Program-made: the position numbers and the translations under genes | Shown: piece by piece, positions 9,085 to 22,788 of the stretch | How the letters are laid out: every line of letters starts with the position of its first letter | How positions within the stretch are numbered: position 1 is the first letter of the stretch | DNA from: Luteimonas abyssi | GTDB lineage: Bacteria > Pseudomonadota > Gammaproteobacteria > Xanthomonadales > Xanthomonadaceae | Assembly (NCBI RefSeq): GCF_001482195.1 | Contig: NZ_KQ759763.1 | Span: forward strand, 2,216,951-2,278,274 | DNA length: 61,324 nucleotides | Direction: 5' to 3' | The notes under the pieces: model-generated | Databases searched by the model: none | What the model was told of the DNA's origin: nothing | The model's input: the letters and a program-made list of their open reading frames with translations, nothing else

Positions 9085-9717
9085 ATGAAGATCGTCGAAG
9101 TCCGCCACCCCCTGGTCCAGCACAAGATCGGCCTGCTGCGCGATGCCGGGTTGTCCACCAAAGGATTTCGCGAACTGGTCACCGAACTCGGCACCCTGCT
9201 GGCCTACGAGGCCACCGCCGACCTGGAGACCGAAGCCGCCGTGCAGCCCGGCTGGGCCGGCGAGGTCGCCGTGCGCCGCATCGCCGGAGCCAAGATCACC
9301 GTGGTGCCCATCCTGCGCGCGGGACTGGGCATGCTCGACGGCGTGCTGTCGCTGATCCCGGCCGCCAAGGTCAGCGTGGTGGGCCTGCAACGCGACGAAG
9401 AAACCCTGCAGCCGGCGACGTACTTCGAACGCCTGACAGGCCGCCTCGACGAGCGCGATGCGCTGATCCTCGACCCGATGCTGGCCACCGGCGGCACCCT
9501 GATCGCCACCGTCGACATGCTCAAGCGCGCCGGCGCGCGCCGGATCAAGGGCATCTTCCTGGTGGCGGCGCCGGAAGGCCTGCGGGCTCTCGAGGCTGCG
9601 CATCCCGACGTCGAGGTCTACACCGCCGCGATCGACCAGCGCCTCAACGAGAAGGGTTACATCCTGCCCGGCCTGGGCGATGCCGGCGACCGGATCTTCG
9701 GCACCCGGATTCCGTAG
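9085..9717 (+). CDS. upp: Uracil phosphoribosyltransferase
   Basis: 210 residues, the usual length for the family. It converts uracil and PRPP to UMP in pyrimidine salvage. The PRPP loop [10 protein letters not shown] (129-138), the segment ILRAGLGM (76-83) and the C-terminal [23 protein letters not shown] uracil-binding region are all present. The ATG at 9085 follows a GGGAG ribosome site at good spacing; an in-frame ATG 18 codons earlier has no support and gives a non-family extension. A hairpin (9725-9747) follows the stop. Confidence 0.96.
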   Translation: MKIVEVRHPLVQHKIGLLRDAGLSTKGFRELVTELGTLLAYEATADLETEAAVQPGWAGEVAVRRIAGAKITVVPILRAGLGMLDGVLSLIPAAKVSVVGLQRDEETLQPATYFERLTGRLDERDALILDPMLATGGTLIATVDMLKRAGARRIKGIFLVAAPEGLRALEAAHPDVEVYTAAIDQRLNEKGYILPGLGDAGDRIFGTRIP

Positions 9718-9724
9718 CGGCCCC

Positions 9725-9747
9725 GGATTCGTGGCGGCACCGAATCC
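9725..9747 (+). terminator. Hairpin after upp
   Basis: ggattcg (9725-9731) pairs with cgaatcc (9741-9747) around a 9-base loop, starting 8 bases after the upp stop. No U-run follows, so its role as a terminator is tentative. Confidence 0.4.
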
Positions 9748-10028
9748 CGCACGGCCATCGGCCGCGGCGGAACGAGCCGTCCTGCGATGCCCGGCGCCGC
9801 ATATCCACGATGCCCTGGTCGCCGGACGGCGCACCATCGCACCGGCCGCGTCCGCTCTGTCTCGGGCGACGGAACGTAGACCGACCGGACGCCGCCGGAC
9901 GCACCGCCGCGATCGGCTCGATGGCTGACCCCGCGGCCTGACGAGGCGCGCATCGCGTCCAGACCCGTCTGGACGCCGAGGCCACCGCTTGCACCGATTC
10001 GGCGGTATCGCTCACAATAGCGATTAAC

Positions 10029-10047
10029 GCGAATCGTTCGCATTATC
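10029..10047 (+). promoter_or_regulatory. Putative Fur box
   Basis: gcgaatcgttcgcattatc resembles the 19-bp Fur consensus (GATAATGATAATCATTATC), best read as gataatgcgaacgattcgc on the other strand. It lies 92 bases before the start of a TonB-dependent siderophore receptor, the classic Fur target. Iron-repressed transcription of that gene is the expected consequence. Confidence 0.65.
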
Positions 10048-10138
10048 AGTCTTGTTCTCGGCCACGTATGCCGTCTCGCCCATCGCAATGCCGTGGGCCT
10101 GCGGTGCTGTTCCGGTCACCGTCTTCTGGAGTTCTCCC

Positions 10139-12373
10139 ATGCCGCGCAATCGCCCCGTCATCCTGCCCGGGAGGCGTCCGCACGCCCCGGCCCCACGCCG
10201 GCCGCTGGCCCTGGCGCTCATGGTGGCGTTGACCAGCCCCGCGGGTCCGGCGTGGGCGCAATCCACCGAGGGGACATCTGCCGCGAGGACCCTCGATACC
10301 GTCGTCGTGCAGGCGCAGCGCGATGCATCGACCGAGGGCTCGCGTACCTACGGTGGCCGTGAGACCACTCTCTTCAAGGGCATTCGCAGCATCCGCGAGA
10401 CCCCGCAGCCGGTCACCGTCATCTCGCGTCAGTTGCTCGACGACCGCGTCCTGCCGGATCTGCACGAAGTGCTGCAGAACACCCCGGGCGTCACCGTCGA
10501 TTACACCGACAGCGAACGCGTCAATTACTTCGCGCGCGGCTTCGCCATCGACTCGCTGCAGATCGACGGCCTGTCGATCGACCAGGCGGGCTCGGTCTTC
10601 ATCCAGCCCGACACCGTCGTGCTCGACCGGCTCGAGATCCTGCGCGGCGCGGCCGGTCTGCTGCGCGGCGCCGGCAACCCGTCGGCGACGGTGAACCTGG
10701 TACGCAAGCGGCCGACCCGCGAGCTGCAGGCCTCGGCCGGGCTCACCCTCGGCTCGTGGGACCGCCGCCGCGTGGAAGCCGACCTGTCCGCGCCGCTCAA
10801 CGCCAGCGGCAGCGTGCGCGGGCGGATCGTCGCCGCCTACGACGACAAGGATTTCTTCCAGGACGCGCGGACGGAGCAACGGCGCACCGTCTACGGCGTG
10901 CTCGAAGCCGACGTCACCGACAGCACGTTGCTCACCTTGAGCCTGCAGCACGCCGACCTCTATGCGACGGGCTCATGGGGCGGACTGCCGTCGGACCTCG
11001 ACGGCAGCCCGCTGCACCTGCCGCGCAGCACCTACCTCGGCGCGGACTGGAACACCTGGGACCGCTACAACCAGCAGGTCTTCCTCGGCCTGGAGCATCG
11101 CTTCGACAACGACTGGAACGTCCGCCTGAACGCCGCGCACACCCGCTTCGGCTACATCAACGACTTCAAGCAGACCTCGTTCTCGCGTCCAGCCTCGGCC
11201 ACCGATCCCCACCTGGTCGACGTGTCGACGGCGATCTACGGCGACGCCGGCAGCCACCAGAACGCGATCGGGCTGGTCGTCGACGGCCCGTTCCAGCTGT
11301 TCGGCCGCATGCACCATCTCACCGCCGGCGCCGAGGGCCGCAATGTGAAGACCGCGAACTCCTCGGGCTACTGGAACATCGCGCCGATGACCGGGGTGGA
11401 TGTGCGCGAGTGGAACCCGTGGACGAGCTATCCCGAACCGTTCGACACCGGCACGGCCAATTATTTCGAGGGCATCGACAACGCCACCCGCCAGGAAGGC
11501 GTGTTCGCGGTCGCCAAACTCTCGCTGGCCGATCCGCTCACCGCCCTGGTCGGCGCGCGCGCGAACTGGTGGACGTACTCGGTGCCCAGCAATCCCGCCA
11601 GCGGCTACTCGGTGGACCGCGAGATCACGCCCTACGCGGGCCTGGTCTACGATTTCGGCGGGCGCTTCAGCGCCTACGCCAGCTACAGCGAGATCTTCGT
11701 GCCGCAGAGCGCCTACGGCCGCGACGGCAACCTGATCGCGCCGATCACCGGCGAGGACTACGAGGCCGGCATCAAGGGCGAATTCTTCCGCGGGCGCCTC
11801 AACGCCGCGCTGTCGCTGTTCCGCATCAACAACGTCGGCCGCGCCGTCGACGACGTGACTTCGCCGGACCCGTGCCTGCCGCACTACCCGACCGGATACT
11901 GCAGGATCGCCGACGGCAAGACCCGCAGCCAGGGCTGGGAGCTGGAGCTGGCCGGCGACCTGACGCCGGACTGGCAGATCATGGCCGGCTACACCAATAC
12001 CCGCACCGAGAACCTGCGCGACAACAGCCCGGCCAATGTCGGCCAGCCGGTCCGGAGCGCCGACCCGCGCCACCTGCTGCGCGTGTTCACCACCTACCGC
12101 CTGCCCGGCGCCTTGCAGGCGCTGCGCGTCGGCGGCGGCGTGCAGGCCCAGAGCGACACCTACGTGCGCAGCGGCGGGCTGGTCGCCCGCCAGGGCGGCT
12201 ATGCGGTCTACAACCTGATGGGCAGTTACCAGCTCAACGATGCGGTGCGCCTGCAGCTCAACGTCAACAACCTCTTCGACAAGAGCTACTACCGGAAGAT
12301 CGCGCCGACCGGCTTCGGCACCTACTACGCCGATCCGCGCAACGTGATGCTGACGGTGCATACGCGCTTCTGA
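10139..12373 (+). CDS. TonB-dependent ferric-siderophore receptor
   Basis: 744 residues from the ATG at 10139, which has TGGAG just upstream. An Arg-rich n-region then LALALMVALTSPAGPAWAQ is the signal peptide. The plug has RSIRETPQPVTVISRQLL, LQNTPGVTVDY and VLDRLEILRGAAGLLRGAG, the pattern of FpvA/FhuE-type receptors. The barrel ends in VMLTVHTRF with the terminal Phe typical of outer-membrane barrels. It should import a ferric hydroxamate or pyoverdine-like siderophore, but the ligand cannot be predicted. The gene is alone, with a Fur-like box upstream, and converges with the TMEM43-like gene 25 bases downstream. No siderophore biosynthesis gene is in the window. Confidence 0.9.
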   Translation: MPRNRPVILPGRRPHAPAPRRPLALALMVALTSPAGPAWAQSTEGTSAARTLDTVVVQAQRDASTEGSRTYGGRETTLFKGIRSIRETPQPVTVISRQLLDDRVLPDLHEVLQNTPGVTVDYTDSERVNYFARGFAIDSLQIDGLSIDQAGSVFIQPDTVVLDRLEILRGAAGLLRGAGNPSATVNLVRKRPTRELQASAGLTLGSWDRRRVEADLSAPLNASGSVRGRIVAAYDDKDFFQDARTEQRRTVYGVLEADVTDSTLLTLSLQHADLYATGSWGGLPSDLDGSPLHLPRSTYLGADWNTWDRYNQQVFLGLEHRFDNDWNVRLNAAHTRFGYINDFKQTSFSRPASATDPHLVDVSTAIYGDAGSHQNAIGLVVDGPFQLFGRMHHLTAGAEGRNVKTANSSGYWNIAPMTGVDVREWNPWTSYPEPFDTGTANYFEGIDNATRQEGVFAVAKLSLADPLTALVGARANWWTYSVPSNPASGYSVDREITPYAGLVYDFGGRFSAYASYSEIFVPQSAYGRDGNLIAPITGEDYEAGIKGEFFRGRLNAALSLFRINNVGRAVDDVTSPDPCLPHYPTGYCRIADGKTRSQGWELELAGDLTPDWQIMAGYTNTRTENLRDNSPANVGQPVRSADPRHLLRVFTTYRLPGALQALRVGGGVQAQSDTYVRSGGLVARQGGYAVYNLMGSYQLNDAVRLQLNVNNLFDKSYYRKIAPTGFGTYYADPRNVMLTVHTRF

Positions 12374-12398
12374 GCGCGTACGACCGCCGTCGCCAGGC

Positions 12399-13106
12399 TC
12401 AGGAGGCGCGCCTGCGCGCCGCCAGCACGGCCACCAGCGCCAGCAGGAGGATCGCGGCCAGCCAGTAGGGCCAGCGCGCGCTTCGCTGCATCGAGTCGCC
12501 GGACGACGCCGCGCCCGCTCCCGCGTCCGGGCGGGCGGGCGCCCAGCCGTCGGCGCCCGGCACGAACGCCGCGTGCGGCGGCAGGACCAGCGCCGACCAG
12601 CGCAGACGCAGATCGCCGGCTTCGGGATGATCGGGATCCGCGGCCGTGGTCAGTACCTCGCCGCTGGACTGGAAGGTCGCCGCCAGATTCGGCGGCAACG
12701 CTGCCGCGTCGGGCGACAGCAGCCGCCACTCGCCGCTGGCCAGCAGTTGCGCCGGCGCGAGTTCGCGACCGTCGGGCATGCGCGCGTCCGTCCGCCACAG
12801 CATGGCCGCCACCGGAAGCGCCGCCGGATTCTGGTGACCGGCGGCGAGCCCGTCGCCGGCCACGGCCGCGTCGCGCCATTCGAGACGGTCCCCGCCGCCG
12901 CCCGTGCGCGGCACCCACTGCAGCATCTGCACCTCACGCCGCAACGCGAAGCCCTGCCGGGTCTCGACGCCGAACTCCGGGTCGCGCAAGACCTCCGCGG
13001 GAACGGGCCGCTCGCCCTCCTGCGCCTTCAGCACGCCGCCCGGCAACCACGCGGCGCACACCAGTACGCCCATCATCGCGACACGTGCGACGAGGCGCGG
13101 GCTCAT
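12399..13106 (-). CDS. TMEM43-like membrane protein
   Basis: 235 residues. It has a signal-anchor-like N-terminus ([20 protein letters not shown]), a soluble middle part and a C-terminal membrane helix ([17 protein letters not shown]) ending in Arg residues. The segment [16 protein letters not shown]...LEWRD...GHQNPAALP resembles the TMEM43/LUMA family core (M-Y-Q-W, W, GH-x-N-P). The bacterial family has no established function. It is shorter than usual members, which carry several C-terminal helices. The start overlaps the stop of the MBL-fold hydrolase (ATGA, 13103-13106). Family is a motif-based guess. Confidence 0.6.
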   Translation of the reverse strand: MSPRLVARVAMMGVLVCAAWLPGGVLKAQEGERPVPAEVLRDPEFGVETRQGFALRREVQMLQWVPRTGGGGDRLEWRDAAVAGDGLAAGHQNPAALPVAAMLWRTDARMPDGRELAPAQLLASGEWRLLSPDAAALPPNLAATFQSSGEVLTTAADPDHPEAGDLRLRWSALVLPPHAAFVPGADGWAPARPDAGAGAASSGDSMQRSARWPYWLAAILLLALVAVLAARRRAS

Positions 13107-13996
13107 GCGTCCCCCAGCGCGCGCGCGCTCAGCACCTCGACCTCGTGATCGGTGGCGTAGCGGCCGCGCGCATCGCGCACCACCCGCGCGAGCGCGATTC
13201 CGGGATCGTGGGTGAAGAACAGCCGCACATCGCGAGCGAGCGCGTCGGCGAGCAGCGCGTCCTTCTCGTCGATCAGCAGTTCCGGATAGCGGTCGTAGCC
13301 CATCGTGATCGGCACATGCACCCAGGGCCTGGCCGGCACCAGGTCGGCGCAGAACACGATGCCGCCGTGCGGCGTGCCGTCGCCGCGATCGGCACCGAGG
13401 ATTTCGGCCAGCATCATGCCCGGCGTGTGACCGTCGCTGTAGCGGAAGCGCACCGCATCGCCCAGCAGCGGTGACCGCTCGCCGTCCACGAACTGCAGCC
13501 GGCCACTGGCTTCGAGCAGGCCCGGCAGCTCCGGGATGAAACTCGCCCGGTCGCGCGCGTGCGGCGCCGTGGCCCGCGCCCAGTGCGGGCGGCTGGTGAG
13601 AAAGGTCGCATTGGGAAACAGCAACTCGGGCGTCCGCCCCTCGTGCCAGGCCGCCAGCAGGCCGCCGGCGTGATCGAAGTGCAGGTGCGAAAGCACCACC
13701 ACGTCGATGTCCTCGTGCGAGAAGCCCGCATCGGCCAGCGAATCGAGCAGCACATGGCGCGCCTCGACCACCCCGTAACGGTCGCGCGATGCCGGATCGA
13801 AGAACGCACCGATACCGGTCTCGAACAACACCGTGCGGCCGTTCAACGGGCTCGCCAGCAACGCACGGGTGGCCAGCGGAATGCGATTGAGCGCATCGGG
13901 CTCCGCCCAGCGCGTCCACAGCGCGCGCGGCGCATTGCCGAACATCGCGCCGCCGTCGAGGCGTTGGGAATTGCCGAGCAGCGACCAGAGTTTCAT
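13103..13996 (-). CDS. MBL-fold metallo-hydrolase
   Basis: 297 residues from [20 protein letters not shown], the usual N-terminus of the lactonase-like MBL group. The metal motif HLHFDHAGG (H104, H106, D108, H109) is intact, followed by SDGHTPG and FCADL ligands. No signal peptide is seen, so it is likely cytosolic. Substrates in this group include lactones (quorum quenching) and phosphoesters, and sequence alone does not decide. An in-frame ATG two codons earlier (14002) is also possible; AGGA at 9 bases favours 13996. It is coupled to the TMEM43-like gene downstream. Confidence 0.85.
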   Translation of the reverse strand: MKLWSLLGNSQRLDGGAMFGNAPRALWTRWAEPDALNRIPLATRALLASPLNGRTVLFETGIGAFFDPASRDRYGVVEARHVLLDSLADAGFSHEDIDVVVLSHLHFDHAGGLLAAWHEGRTPELLFPNATFLTSRPHWARATAPHARDRASFIPELPGLLEASGRLQFVDGERSPLLGDAVRFRYSDGHTPGMMLAEILGADRGDGTPHGGIVFCADLVPARPWVHVPITMGYDRYPELLIDEKDALLADALARDVRLFFTHDPGIALARVVRDARGRYATDHEVEVLSARALGDA

Positions 13997-14246
13997 AGGC
14001 ATCGATCCTGAAACGGGAGACACGCGGTGCGCGAGCACGTGGGGCGAACGCAAGCGTAACGCGCCGGGAGTCGCGACGCCGTGGGGGCACGGAGGATGTC
14101 GGAAGCACCGCGCGGTCGCGGCGCATGGACGCCTCGCATGCATCGTTCGCCGCGGGACGGACGTCGTGTGGGCACCACGGCACCGCCGCGCCCCCCTGCC
14201 ATGCTGCGGGACGAGCCGGCGTACGGCGCCTGCAGACTGCAGCCTG

Positions 14247-16940
<2,694 letters not shown>

Positions 16941-16977
16941 ACGGGTCCTCCCCAGTGAATCGTTGATCGGAATGTCA

Positions 16978-17541
<564 letters not shown>

Positions 17542-18138
17542 TCAGCCGCCCTGCGCCGCCGTGCGGCGGTACAGCGCGTGGCGCGCATCGCGGCTGCCGC
17601 CCTCCCGGTGCAGGTGCCAGTCCGCGCCGGGCCGGATATCGCGCGTGGCGGGGCTTTCCACATACAGCCAGGCATCGGCCGCGAGCCAGGGTGCGAGCAG
17701 CGCCAGCACGCCGTCCCAGAGATCCGCGTCGAACGGCGGGTCGCAGAACACCCCGTCGAACGTGCCCAGGACCGGGGCGCGCAGCAACGTCAGGGCATCG
17801 GCGCGCACCACACGGATCGCCTCGCCGGCCTGCAGGCGCCCGGCGGTCGCCTCGATCGCCGTCGCCAGTGCCGGATCCCGCTCCACCAGCACGGCCTGCG
17901 CCGCCCCGCGCGAGACCGCCTCCAGCCCCAGCGCGCCGGTGCCCGCGAACAGGTCCAGCACCCGCGCGCCCGGCAGCGACGGCTGCAGCCAGTTGAACAG
18001 GGTCTCGCGCGCCCGGTCCGAGGTCGGGCGCAAGCCGGGCGCATCCGCCACCGGAAGCCGGGTGCCGCGCCAGCGCCCGCCGACGATACGCACCGCCCCG
18101 GCACCGGCGCGTCCGGCGCCGCGTCCCTTCATCGGCAT
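17542..18138 (-). CDS. rsmD: 16S rRNA (guanine966-N2)-methyltransferase
   Basis: 198 residues. It methylates G966 of 16S rRNA using SAM. Visible motifs are [15 protein letters not shown], the [15 protein letters not shown] segment typical of RsmD, the SAM loop [13 protein letters not shown] and the catalytic DPPF. The start at 18138 (MPMKGRG) or the ATG two codons later cannot be separated; neither has a strong ribosome site. It is followed by coaD. Confidence 0.93.
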   Translation of the reverse strand: MPMKGRGAGRAGAGAVRIVGGRWRGTRLPVADAPGLRPTSDRARETLFNWLQPSLPGARVLDLFAGTGALGLEAVSRGAAQAVLVERDPALATAIEATAGRLQAGEAIRVVRADALTLLRAPVLGTFDGVFCDPPFDADLWDGVLALLAPWLAADAWLYVESPATRDIRPGADWHLHREGGSRDARHALYRRTAAQGG

Positions 18139-18506
18139 TGCAGCGGTTCCGGCGTCGGCTTGCGGCTCCGGATCACCACGGGCTCGGCGAGTGTGCTGCG
18201 GGTCATCGCGATCCAGGCAGGGAACGGGGCGACGATCATAAGACAGCGCCGCCGCCCCGGCCCATGAGGCCCGACCGGCCTGGTTTCGCCGGCGCCCGCA
18301 GGGCGGGGCATGCCAGGCATCGCCGTGCTGTCGACGCGGTTGCGCCTTCTCATGGCAGCGTCTCCCGGCGGCATCGCGCCCCGCCGCTGGAGCGAGACGG
18401 CCGCCCCGGGTTGAAACCGCGCGCCCGGCCCTCATCTGCCCTCTACCGCCCGCGGCGCCGCGCGCCCGGCATTCTTTCGACATTGCGCAACGACGAACGG
18501 ACCCCG
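18139..18506. other. Divergent rsmD-htpG intergenic region
   Basis: 368 bases with no supported gene. The only clear signal is the sigma-32-like promoter for htpG at 18411-18437. Confidence 0.5.
18411..18437 (+). promoter_or_regulatory. Sigma-32-like heat-shock promoter of htpG
   Basis: ttgaaa (18411-18416), a 13-base spacer, then cctcatct (18430-18437) match the RpoH consensus CTTGAAA-N13/14-CCCCATNT closely. The ATG of htpG is 70 bases downstream. HtpG is a classical heat-shock protein, so the context fits. Confidence 0.7.
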
Positions 18507-20450
18507 ATGAGCACGGACACCCAAAGCACGGATACCCAGAAGGAAACCCTCGGCTTCCAGACCGAGGTGAAGCAACTGCTGCACCTGATGATCCATTCGC
18601 TGTACTCGAACAAGGAAATCTTCCTCCGCGAGCTGGTCTCCAACGCGGCCGACGCCGCCGACAAGCTGCGTTTCGAGTCGATCGCGAAGCCCGATCTGCT
18701 GGAGGCGGACCCGAACCTGCGCATCCGCATCGGATTCGATGCCGAGGCGCGCACGGTCACCATCGACGACAACGGCATCGGCATGAGCCGCGACGAGGCC
18801 GTGGCCCACCTGGGCACGATCGCCAAGTCCGGTACCGGCGACTTCCTCAAGGCCCTGTCCGGCGACCAGAAGAAGGACGCCAACCTGATCGGCCAGTTCG
18901 GCGTCGGTTTCTACAGCGCGTTCATCGTCGCCGACCGGGTCGACGTCTACAGCCGCCGCGCCGGCCTGCCCGCATCCGAAGGCGTGCACTGGGCCTCGGC
19001 CGGCGAAGGCGAGTTCGACGTCGCCACCATCGACAAGCCCGAGCGCGGCACCCGCATCGTGCTGCATCTCAAGGAAGGCGAGGAGAACTTCGCCGAAGAC
19101 TGGACTCTGCGCGGCATCGTCAAGAAGTACTCCGACCATATCGGGCTGCCGATCGAAATGCAGGCGCGCCAGGACGCCCCCGCGGTCGACGGCGAGGACG
19201 GCGACACCGCCACCGACGCAGCGCCCCCCGCCTGGGAGCCGGTCAACCAGGCCAGCGCCCTGTGGACGCGGCCCAAGACCGAGTTGCAGGACAGCGACTA
19301 CCAGGCGTTCTACAAGCACATCGCCCACGACTTCAGCGACCCGCTGACCTGGAGCCACAACAAGGTCGAGGGCAAGCTGGAGTACACCTCGCTGCTGTAC
19401 GTGCCCGGCCGCGCGCCGTTCGACCTCTACCACCGCGACGGCGCCAAGGGCCTGAAGCTCTACGTGCAGCGTGTCTTCATCATGGATCAGGCCGAGCAGT
19501 TCCTGCCGCTGTACCTGCGTTTCGTGCGCGGCGTGGTGGACTCGGCCGACCTCTCGCTCAACGTCTCGCGCGAGATCCTGCAATCGGGCCCCGTCGTGGA
19601 TTCGATGAAGGCCGCGTTGACCAAGCGCAGCCTGGACATGCTGGACAAGCTGGCGCGCGACAAGCCCGAGCAGTACGCAGGCTTCTGGAAGGAGTTCGGC
19701 CAGGTCCTGAAGGAAGGCCCCGCCGAGGATTTCGGCAACCGCGAGAAGATCGCCGGCCTGCTGCGCTTCGCCTCCACCCACGACGCCTCGGGCGAGCAGA
19801 CCGTGTCGCTGACCGACTACATCGGCCGGATGCGCGACGGCCAGGACCGCATCTACTACCTCACCGGCGATTCGCACGCGCAGATCAAGGACAGCCCGCA
19901 CCTGGAGGTGTTCCGCAAGAAGGGCATCGAGGTGCTGCTGCTCACCGACCGCATCGACGAATGGCTGATGGGCTATCTCACCGAGTTCGACGGCAAATCG
20001 CTGGCCGACGTCGCCCGCGGCGACCTCGATCTCGGCAAGCTCGACAGCGAGGAGGAGAAGCAGGCTCAGGAAACCTCCGCCAAGGCGAAGGAGGCACTCG
20101 CCGGCCGGCTCAAGGCGATTCTCGCCGACGATGTGACCGAGGTGCGCGTGTCCCACCGGCTGACCGACTCGCCGGCGATCCTCGCGCTGGGCCAGGGCGA
20201 CCTGGGCCTGCAGATGCGCCAGCTGCTCGAAGCCAGCGGCCAGCAGGTGCCGGAGACCAAGCCGGTGTTCGAGTTCAATCCCGACCATCCGCTGATCGCC
20301 AAGCTCGATGCCGAACAGGATCCGCAGCGTTTCAGCGACCTGTCGCGGGTGCTGTTCGACCAGGCCGCACTGGCCGCCGGCGACGGCATCAAGGACCCGG
20401 CCGCCTACGTGAAGCGGCTCAACAAGCTGCTGCTGGAACTGTCGGCCTGA
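18507..20450 (+). CDS. htpG: Chaperone HtpG (bacterial Hsp90)
   Basis: 647 residues. The GHKL ATPase domain carries [27 protein letters not shown] and [13 protein letters not shown]. The middle domain contains LNVSREILQ and the C-terminal dimerisation domain follows. An acidic insert (about 228-242, [11 protein letters not shown]) enlarges the middle region compared with the 624-residue E. coli protein. The ATG at 18507 begins the family-typical N-terminus after a short Thr/Gln-rich head. Stand-alone gene with a sigma-32-type promoter. Confidence 0.97.
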   Translation: MSTDTQSTDTQKETLGFQTEVKQLLHLMIHSLYSNKEIFLRELVSNAADAADKLRFESIAKPDLLEADPNLRIRIGFDAEARTVTIDDNGIGMSRDEAVAHLGTIAKSGTGDFLKALSGDQKKDANLIGQFGVGFYSAFIVADRVDVYSRRAGLPASEGVHWASAGEGEFDVATIDKPERGTRIVLHLKEGEENFAEDWTLRGIVKKYSDHIGLPIEMQARQDAPAVDGEDGDTATDAAPPAWEPVNQASALWTRPKTELQDSDYQAFYKHIAHDFSDPLTWSHNKVEGKLEYTSLLYVPGRAPFDLYHRDGAKGLKLYVQRVFIMDQAEQFLPLYLRFVRGVVDSADLSLNVSREILQSGPVVDSMKAALTKRSLDMLDKLARDKPEQYAGFWKEFGQVLKEGPAEDFGNREKIAGLLRFASTHDASGEQTVSLTDYIGRMRDGQDRIYYLTGDSHAQIKDSPHLEVFRKKGIEVLLLTDRIDEWLMGYLTEFDGKSLADVARGDLDLGKLDSEEEKQAQETSAKAKEALAGRLKAILADDVTEVRVSHRLTDSPAILALGQGDLGLQMRQLLEASGQQVPETKPVFEFNPDHPLIAKLDAEQDPQRFSDLSRVLFDQAALAAGDGIKDPAAYVKRLNKLLLELSA

Positions 20451-20636
20451 CCGGGTCCGGATGCGTGGCGGCCATCGACCGCCCGCATCTCTGGCCGCGC
20501 CCCTGACCGCATGCCCGACCCGGCGCCGGTGGCCCGGCGCCACCGGCGCGCACACTCTGGCGCCACATCGTCGACGCCTTCCCTCGACGCGACACCGCAC
20601 CGTCGGCGCCGTCCCCGGACGGTCCTGCCGCACCGG

Positions 20637-21035
20637 TTATGCGGCGCGCTCGAGCTGGTCCGCGATCGCCGCCCGGTCGATGATCGACCGCACCTCCAGG
20701 ATCCGGCCGTCCTCGAAGGTGTAGAAGACGTTTTCCGAGAACCGGACGCGGCGGCCGTTCACCGGCAACCCGAACAGTTCTCCGCTCGGCGTGCAGTCGA
20801 ACAGCAGGCGGCTGGCCACCCGCGGCGGCTCGCACACCAGCAGATCGACCCGGAACTGCAGGTCGGGAATCGCCCGGACGTCGCCTTCAAGCATGGCGCG
20901 ATAACCGGCAAGGCCCAGGTGCTCGCCGTTGCGGTGCACGGCCTCGTGCACGAACTGCCCAAGCGATGCCCAGTCGCGTCGATTGAGGCAATCGATGTAG
21001 GCGCGGTAGACGGTGGCGAGATCGCGCTCGGTCAT
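20637..21035 (-). CDS. SnoaL-like (NTF2-fold) ester-cyclase-type protein
   Basis: 132 residues from MTERDLATVYRAYIDCLNRRDW. The protein has the small alpha+beta cone pattern of the SnoaL/NTF2 superfamily: a first helix with YIDCLNRRDW, HEAVHRNGE, YRAMLEGDVRAIPDLQF, and the strand block VRFSENVFYTFEDGRILEV. Members include polyketide cyclases, but most are uncharacterised, so no substrate is proposed. It is transcribed divergently from ftsY. No other gene is coupled to it. The 186 bases between it and the htpG stop show nothing distinct. Confidence 0.8.
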   Translation of the reverse strand: MTERDLATVYRAYIDCLNRRDWASLGQFVHEAVHRNGEHLGLAGYRAMLEGDVRAIPDLQFRVDLLVCEPPRVASRLLFDCTPSGELFGLPVNGRRVRFSENVFYTFEDGRILEVRSIIDRAAIADQLERAA

Positions 21036-21279
21036 GGCGACGGCATTGGCAAAGACGTCGGACAGGGTAGTGCGAAAGCGCGTCGCGACGGCGTGTGGCA
21101 GCGCCTCGGGATGTCGACGTGCGCGCAGGCATCTGCGCGGCGCAGCGGGTCTCGCCGTGTTCGCGGAGACGCCGTCGGCGCCCGCAGCGAGCATGAATCC
21201 CGCCGCCCCGCGAATCCTTGCCTGCACAGGCGAACGAGTCGCCGGTGGTAGCATGACGCCCCCCCGAAGAGCCTCCCGC

Positions 21280-22788
21280 ATGGTCAGTTTCTTCCGCCGC
21301 AAGAAGCCCGAAGATCAACGCGAGCAGCCCGTCCGCCGCGGCTTCACCGCCGAAGAACTGGCCGCCGCGTTTCCCAGCGCGCCCGCGGATGCCGCACCGC
21401 GCGACGAGGCCGTCCCGGCACCGTCCGCACCGCCCCCGCCTGCCCCTGCTCCGGGCATGCCGCCCGCCGATGCCGCGCCGGTCGACACCGGCGCCATCGG
21501 CGATGCGCCCGTCGACGTGGCGAACGATGTCGACGGACCGCACGCCCCCGCGACATCGAATACCGCGGCGCCCGCGGACACGACTGACGTAAACCCGGCT
21601 GCACGTGCGCCGACGCCCTCCCGCGCCGGGCCGTCCACGGTCGGGACCGCGGACGCCGCCCCGGAGATGGATGCGCGCGCCTTCGCGGCACCGCGACCCG
21701 CCGACCCCGCGCTCGCCTACGCGCCCGCGCTTCCGCAGCCGCGCGAGACCGCGGCCACGACATCCCCGGTCCCCGCGGCATCCGCCCCGGAGCAGGTCGC
21801 AACCGCCTCGGCAGCCGTTCCCGCGCCCGCTGCACCCGGCAAGACCGGCTGGCGCGACCGCCTGCGCGGCAGCGCATTCGCGCGCAGCCTCGGCGGCCTG
21901 TTCTCGCGCAACCCGAAGCTCGACGACGACCTGCTCGACGAGATCGAAACCGCCCTGCTGACCGCCGATGTCGGCGTCGCCGCCAGTACCGCGCTGGTCG
22001 AATCGATGCGCAAGCGAATGAACGCGCGAGAGTTCGCCGATGCCGGCGCCCTGCTCGCCGCCCTGCGTGCGGAGTTGATCGCCCTGCTGCAGCCGGTGGC
22101 CCGCCCGCTGGAGATCGACCGCGACGCCAGACCCTTCGTCGTCCTGACCGTCGGCGTCAACGGCGTCGGCAAGACCACCACCATCGGAAAGCTGGCGCGC
22201 CGTTACAAGGATGAGGGCCGCGGCCTGATGCTGGCCGCCGGCGACACCTTCCGCGCCGCCGCCGTCTCGCAGCTGCAGGCCTGGGGCGAGCGCAACGGCG
22301 TGCACGTGATCGCCCAGGGCCAGGACGCCGACCCCGCCTCGGTCGCCTTCGACGCGCTGCAGGCCGCCAAGGCCCGCGGCACCGAGGTGCTCATCGCCGA
22401 CACCGCCGGTCGCCTGCATACCCAGCAGGGCCTGATGGCCGAACTCGGCAAGATCCGCCGCGTGCTCGGCAAGATCGACACCCGCGCACCGCACGAAGTG
22501 CTCATGGTGGTCGACGGCACCACCGGCCAGAACGCGATCTCGCAGGTGCGGCAGTTCCATGCCGCGGTGAACGTCACCGGCCTGGTGGTGACCAAGCTCG
22601 ATGGCACCGCCAAGGGCGGCGTGGTGTTCGCGCTGGCACGCGAGTTCGGCATCCCGATCCGCTACGCGGGCATCGGCGAGCGTCCCGAAGACCTGCGGGT
22701 GTTCGACGCCGAGGCCTTCGTCGATGCGCTGCTGCCCGCCGCCCTGGGACGCGACGACGCATCCGCACAAGGCGCGGCGACGCAGTGA
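21280..22788 (+). CDS. ftsY: Signal recognition particle receptor FtsY
   Basis: 502 residues. It docks SRP-ribosome complexes at the inner membrane. MVSFFRRKK begins the amphipathic basic head; the acidic/Pro-Ala-rich A domain (about 10-190) is low complexity and poorly conserved. The NG GTPase follows: GVNGVGKTTTIGKLA, DTFRAAA, DTAGR, TKLDGTAKGG and the closing GIGERPEDL. The start at 21280 is chosen because upstream ATGs lie in non-conserved sequence. The stop overlaps the GTG of the AsmA-like gene (GTGA, 22785-22788), so the two are coupled. Confidence 0.95.
   Translation: MVSFFRRKKPEDQREQPVRRGFTAEELAAAFPSAPADAAPRDEAVPAPSAPPPPAPAPGMPPADAAPVDTGAIGDAPVDVANDVDGPHAPATSNTAAPADTTDVNPAARAPTPSRAGPSTVGTADAAPEMDARAFAAPRPADPALAYAPALPQPRETAATTSPVPAASAPEQVATASAAVPAPAAPGKTGWRDRLRGSAFARSLGGLFSRNPKLDDDLLDEIETALLTADVGVAASTALVESMRKRMNAREFADAGALLAALRAELIALLQPVARPLEIDRDARPFVVLTVGVNGVGKTTTIGKLARRYKDEGRGLMLAAGDTFRAAAVSQLQAWGERNGVHVIAQGQDADPASVAFDALQAAKARGTEVLIADTAGRLHTQQGLMAELGKIRRVLGKIDTRAPHEVLMVVDGTTGQNAISQVRQFHAAVNVTGLVVTKLDGTAKGGVVFALAREFGIPIRYAGIGERPEDLRVFDAEAFVDALLPAALGRDDASAQGAATQ

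Larger units (their letters stand above)
9718..10138. other. Intergenic region upp - siderophore receptor
   Basis: No gene is supported in these 420 bases. It contains the post-upp hairpin, a second strong hairpin at 9955-9976 (gcgtccaga-cccg-tctggacgc, 9-bp perfect stem) and the Fur-box-like site at 10029-10047. Confidence 0.55.
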
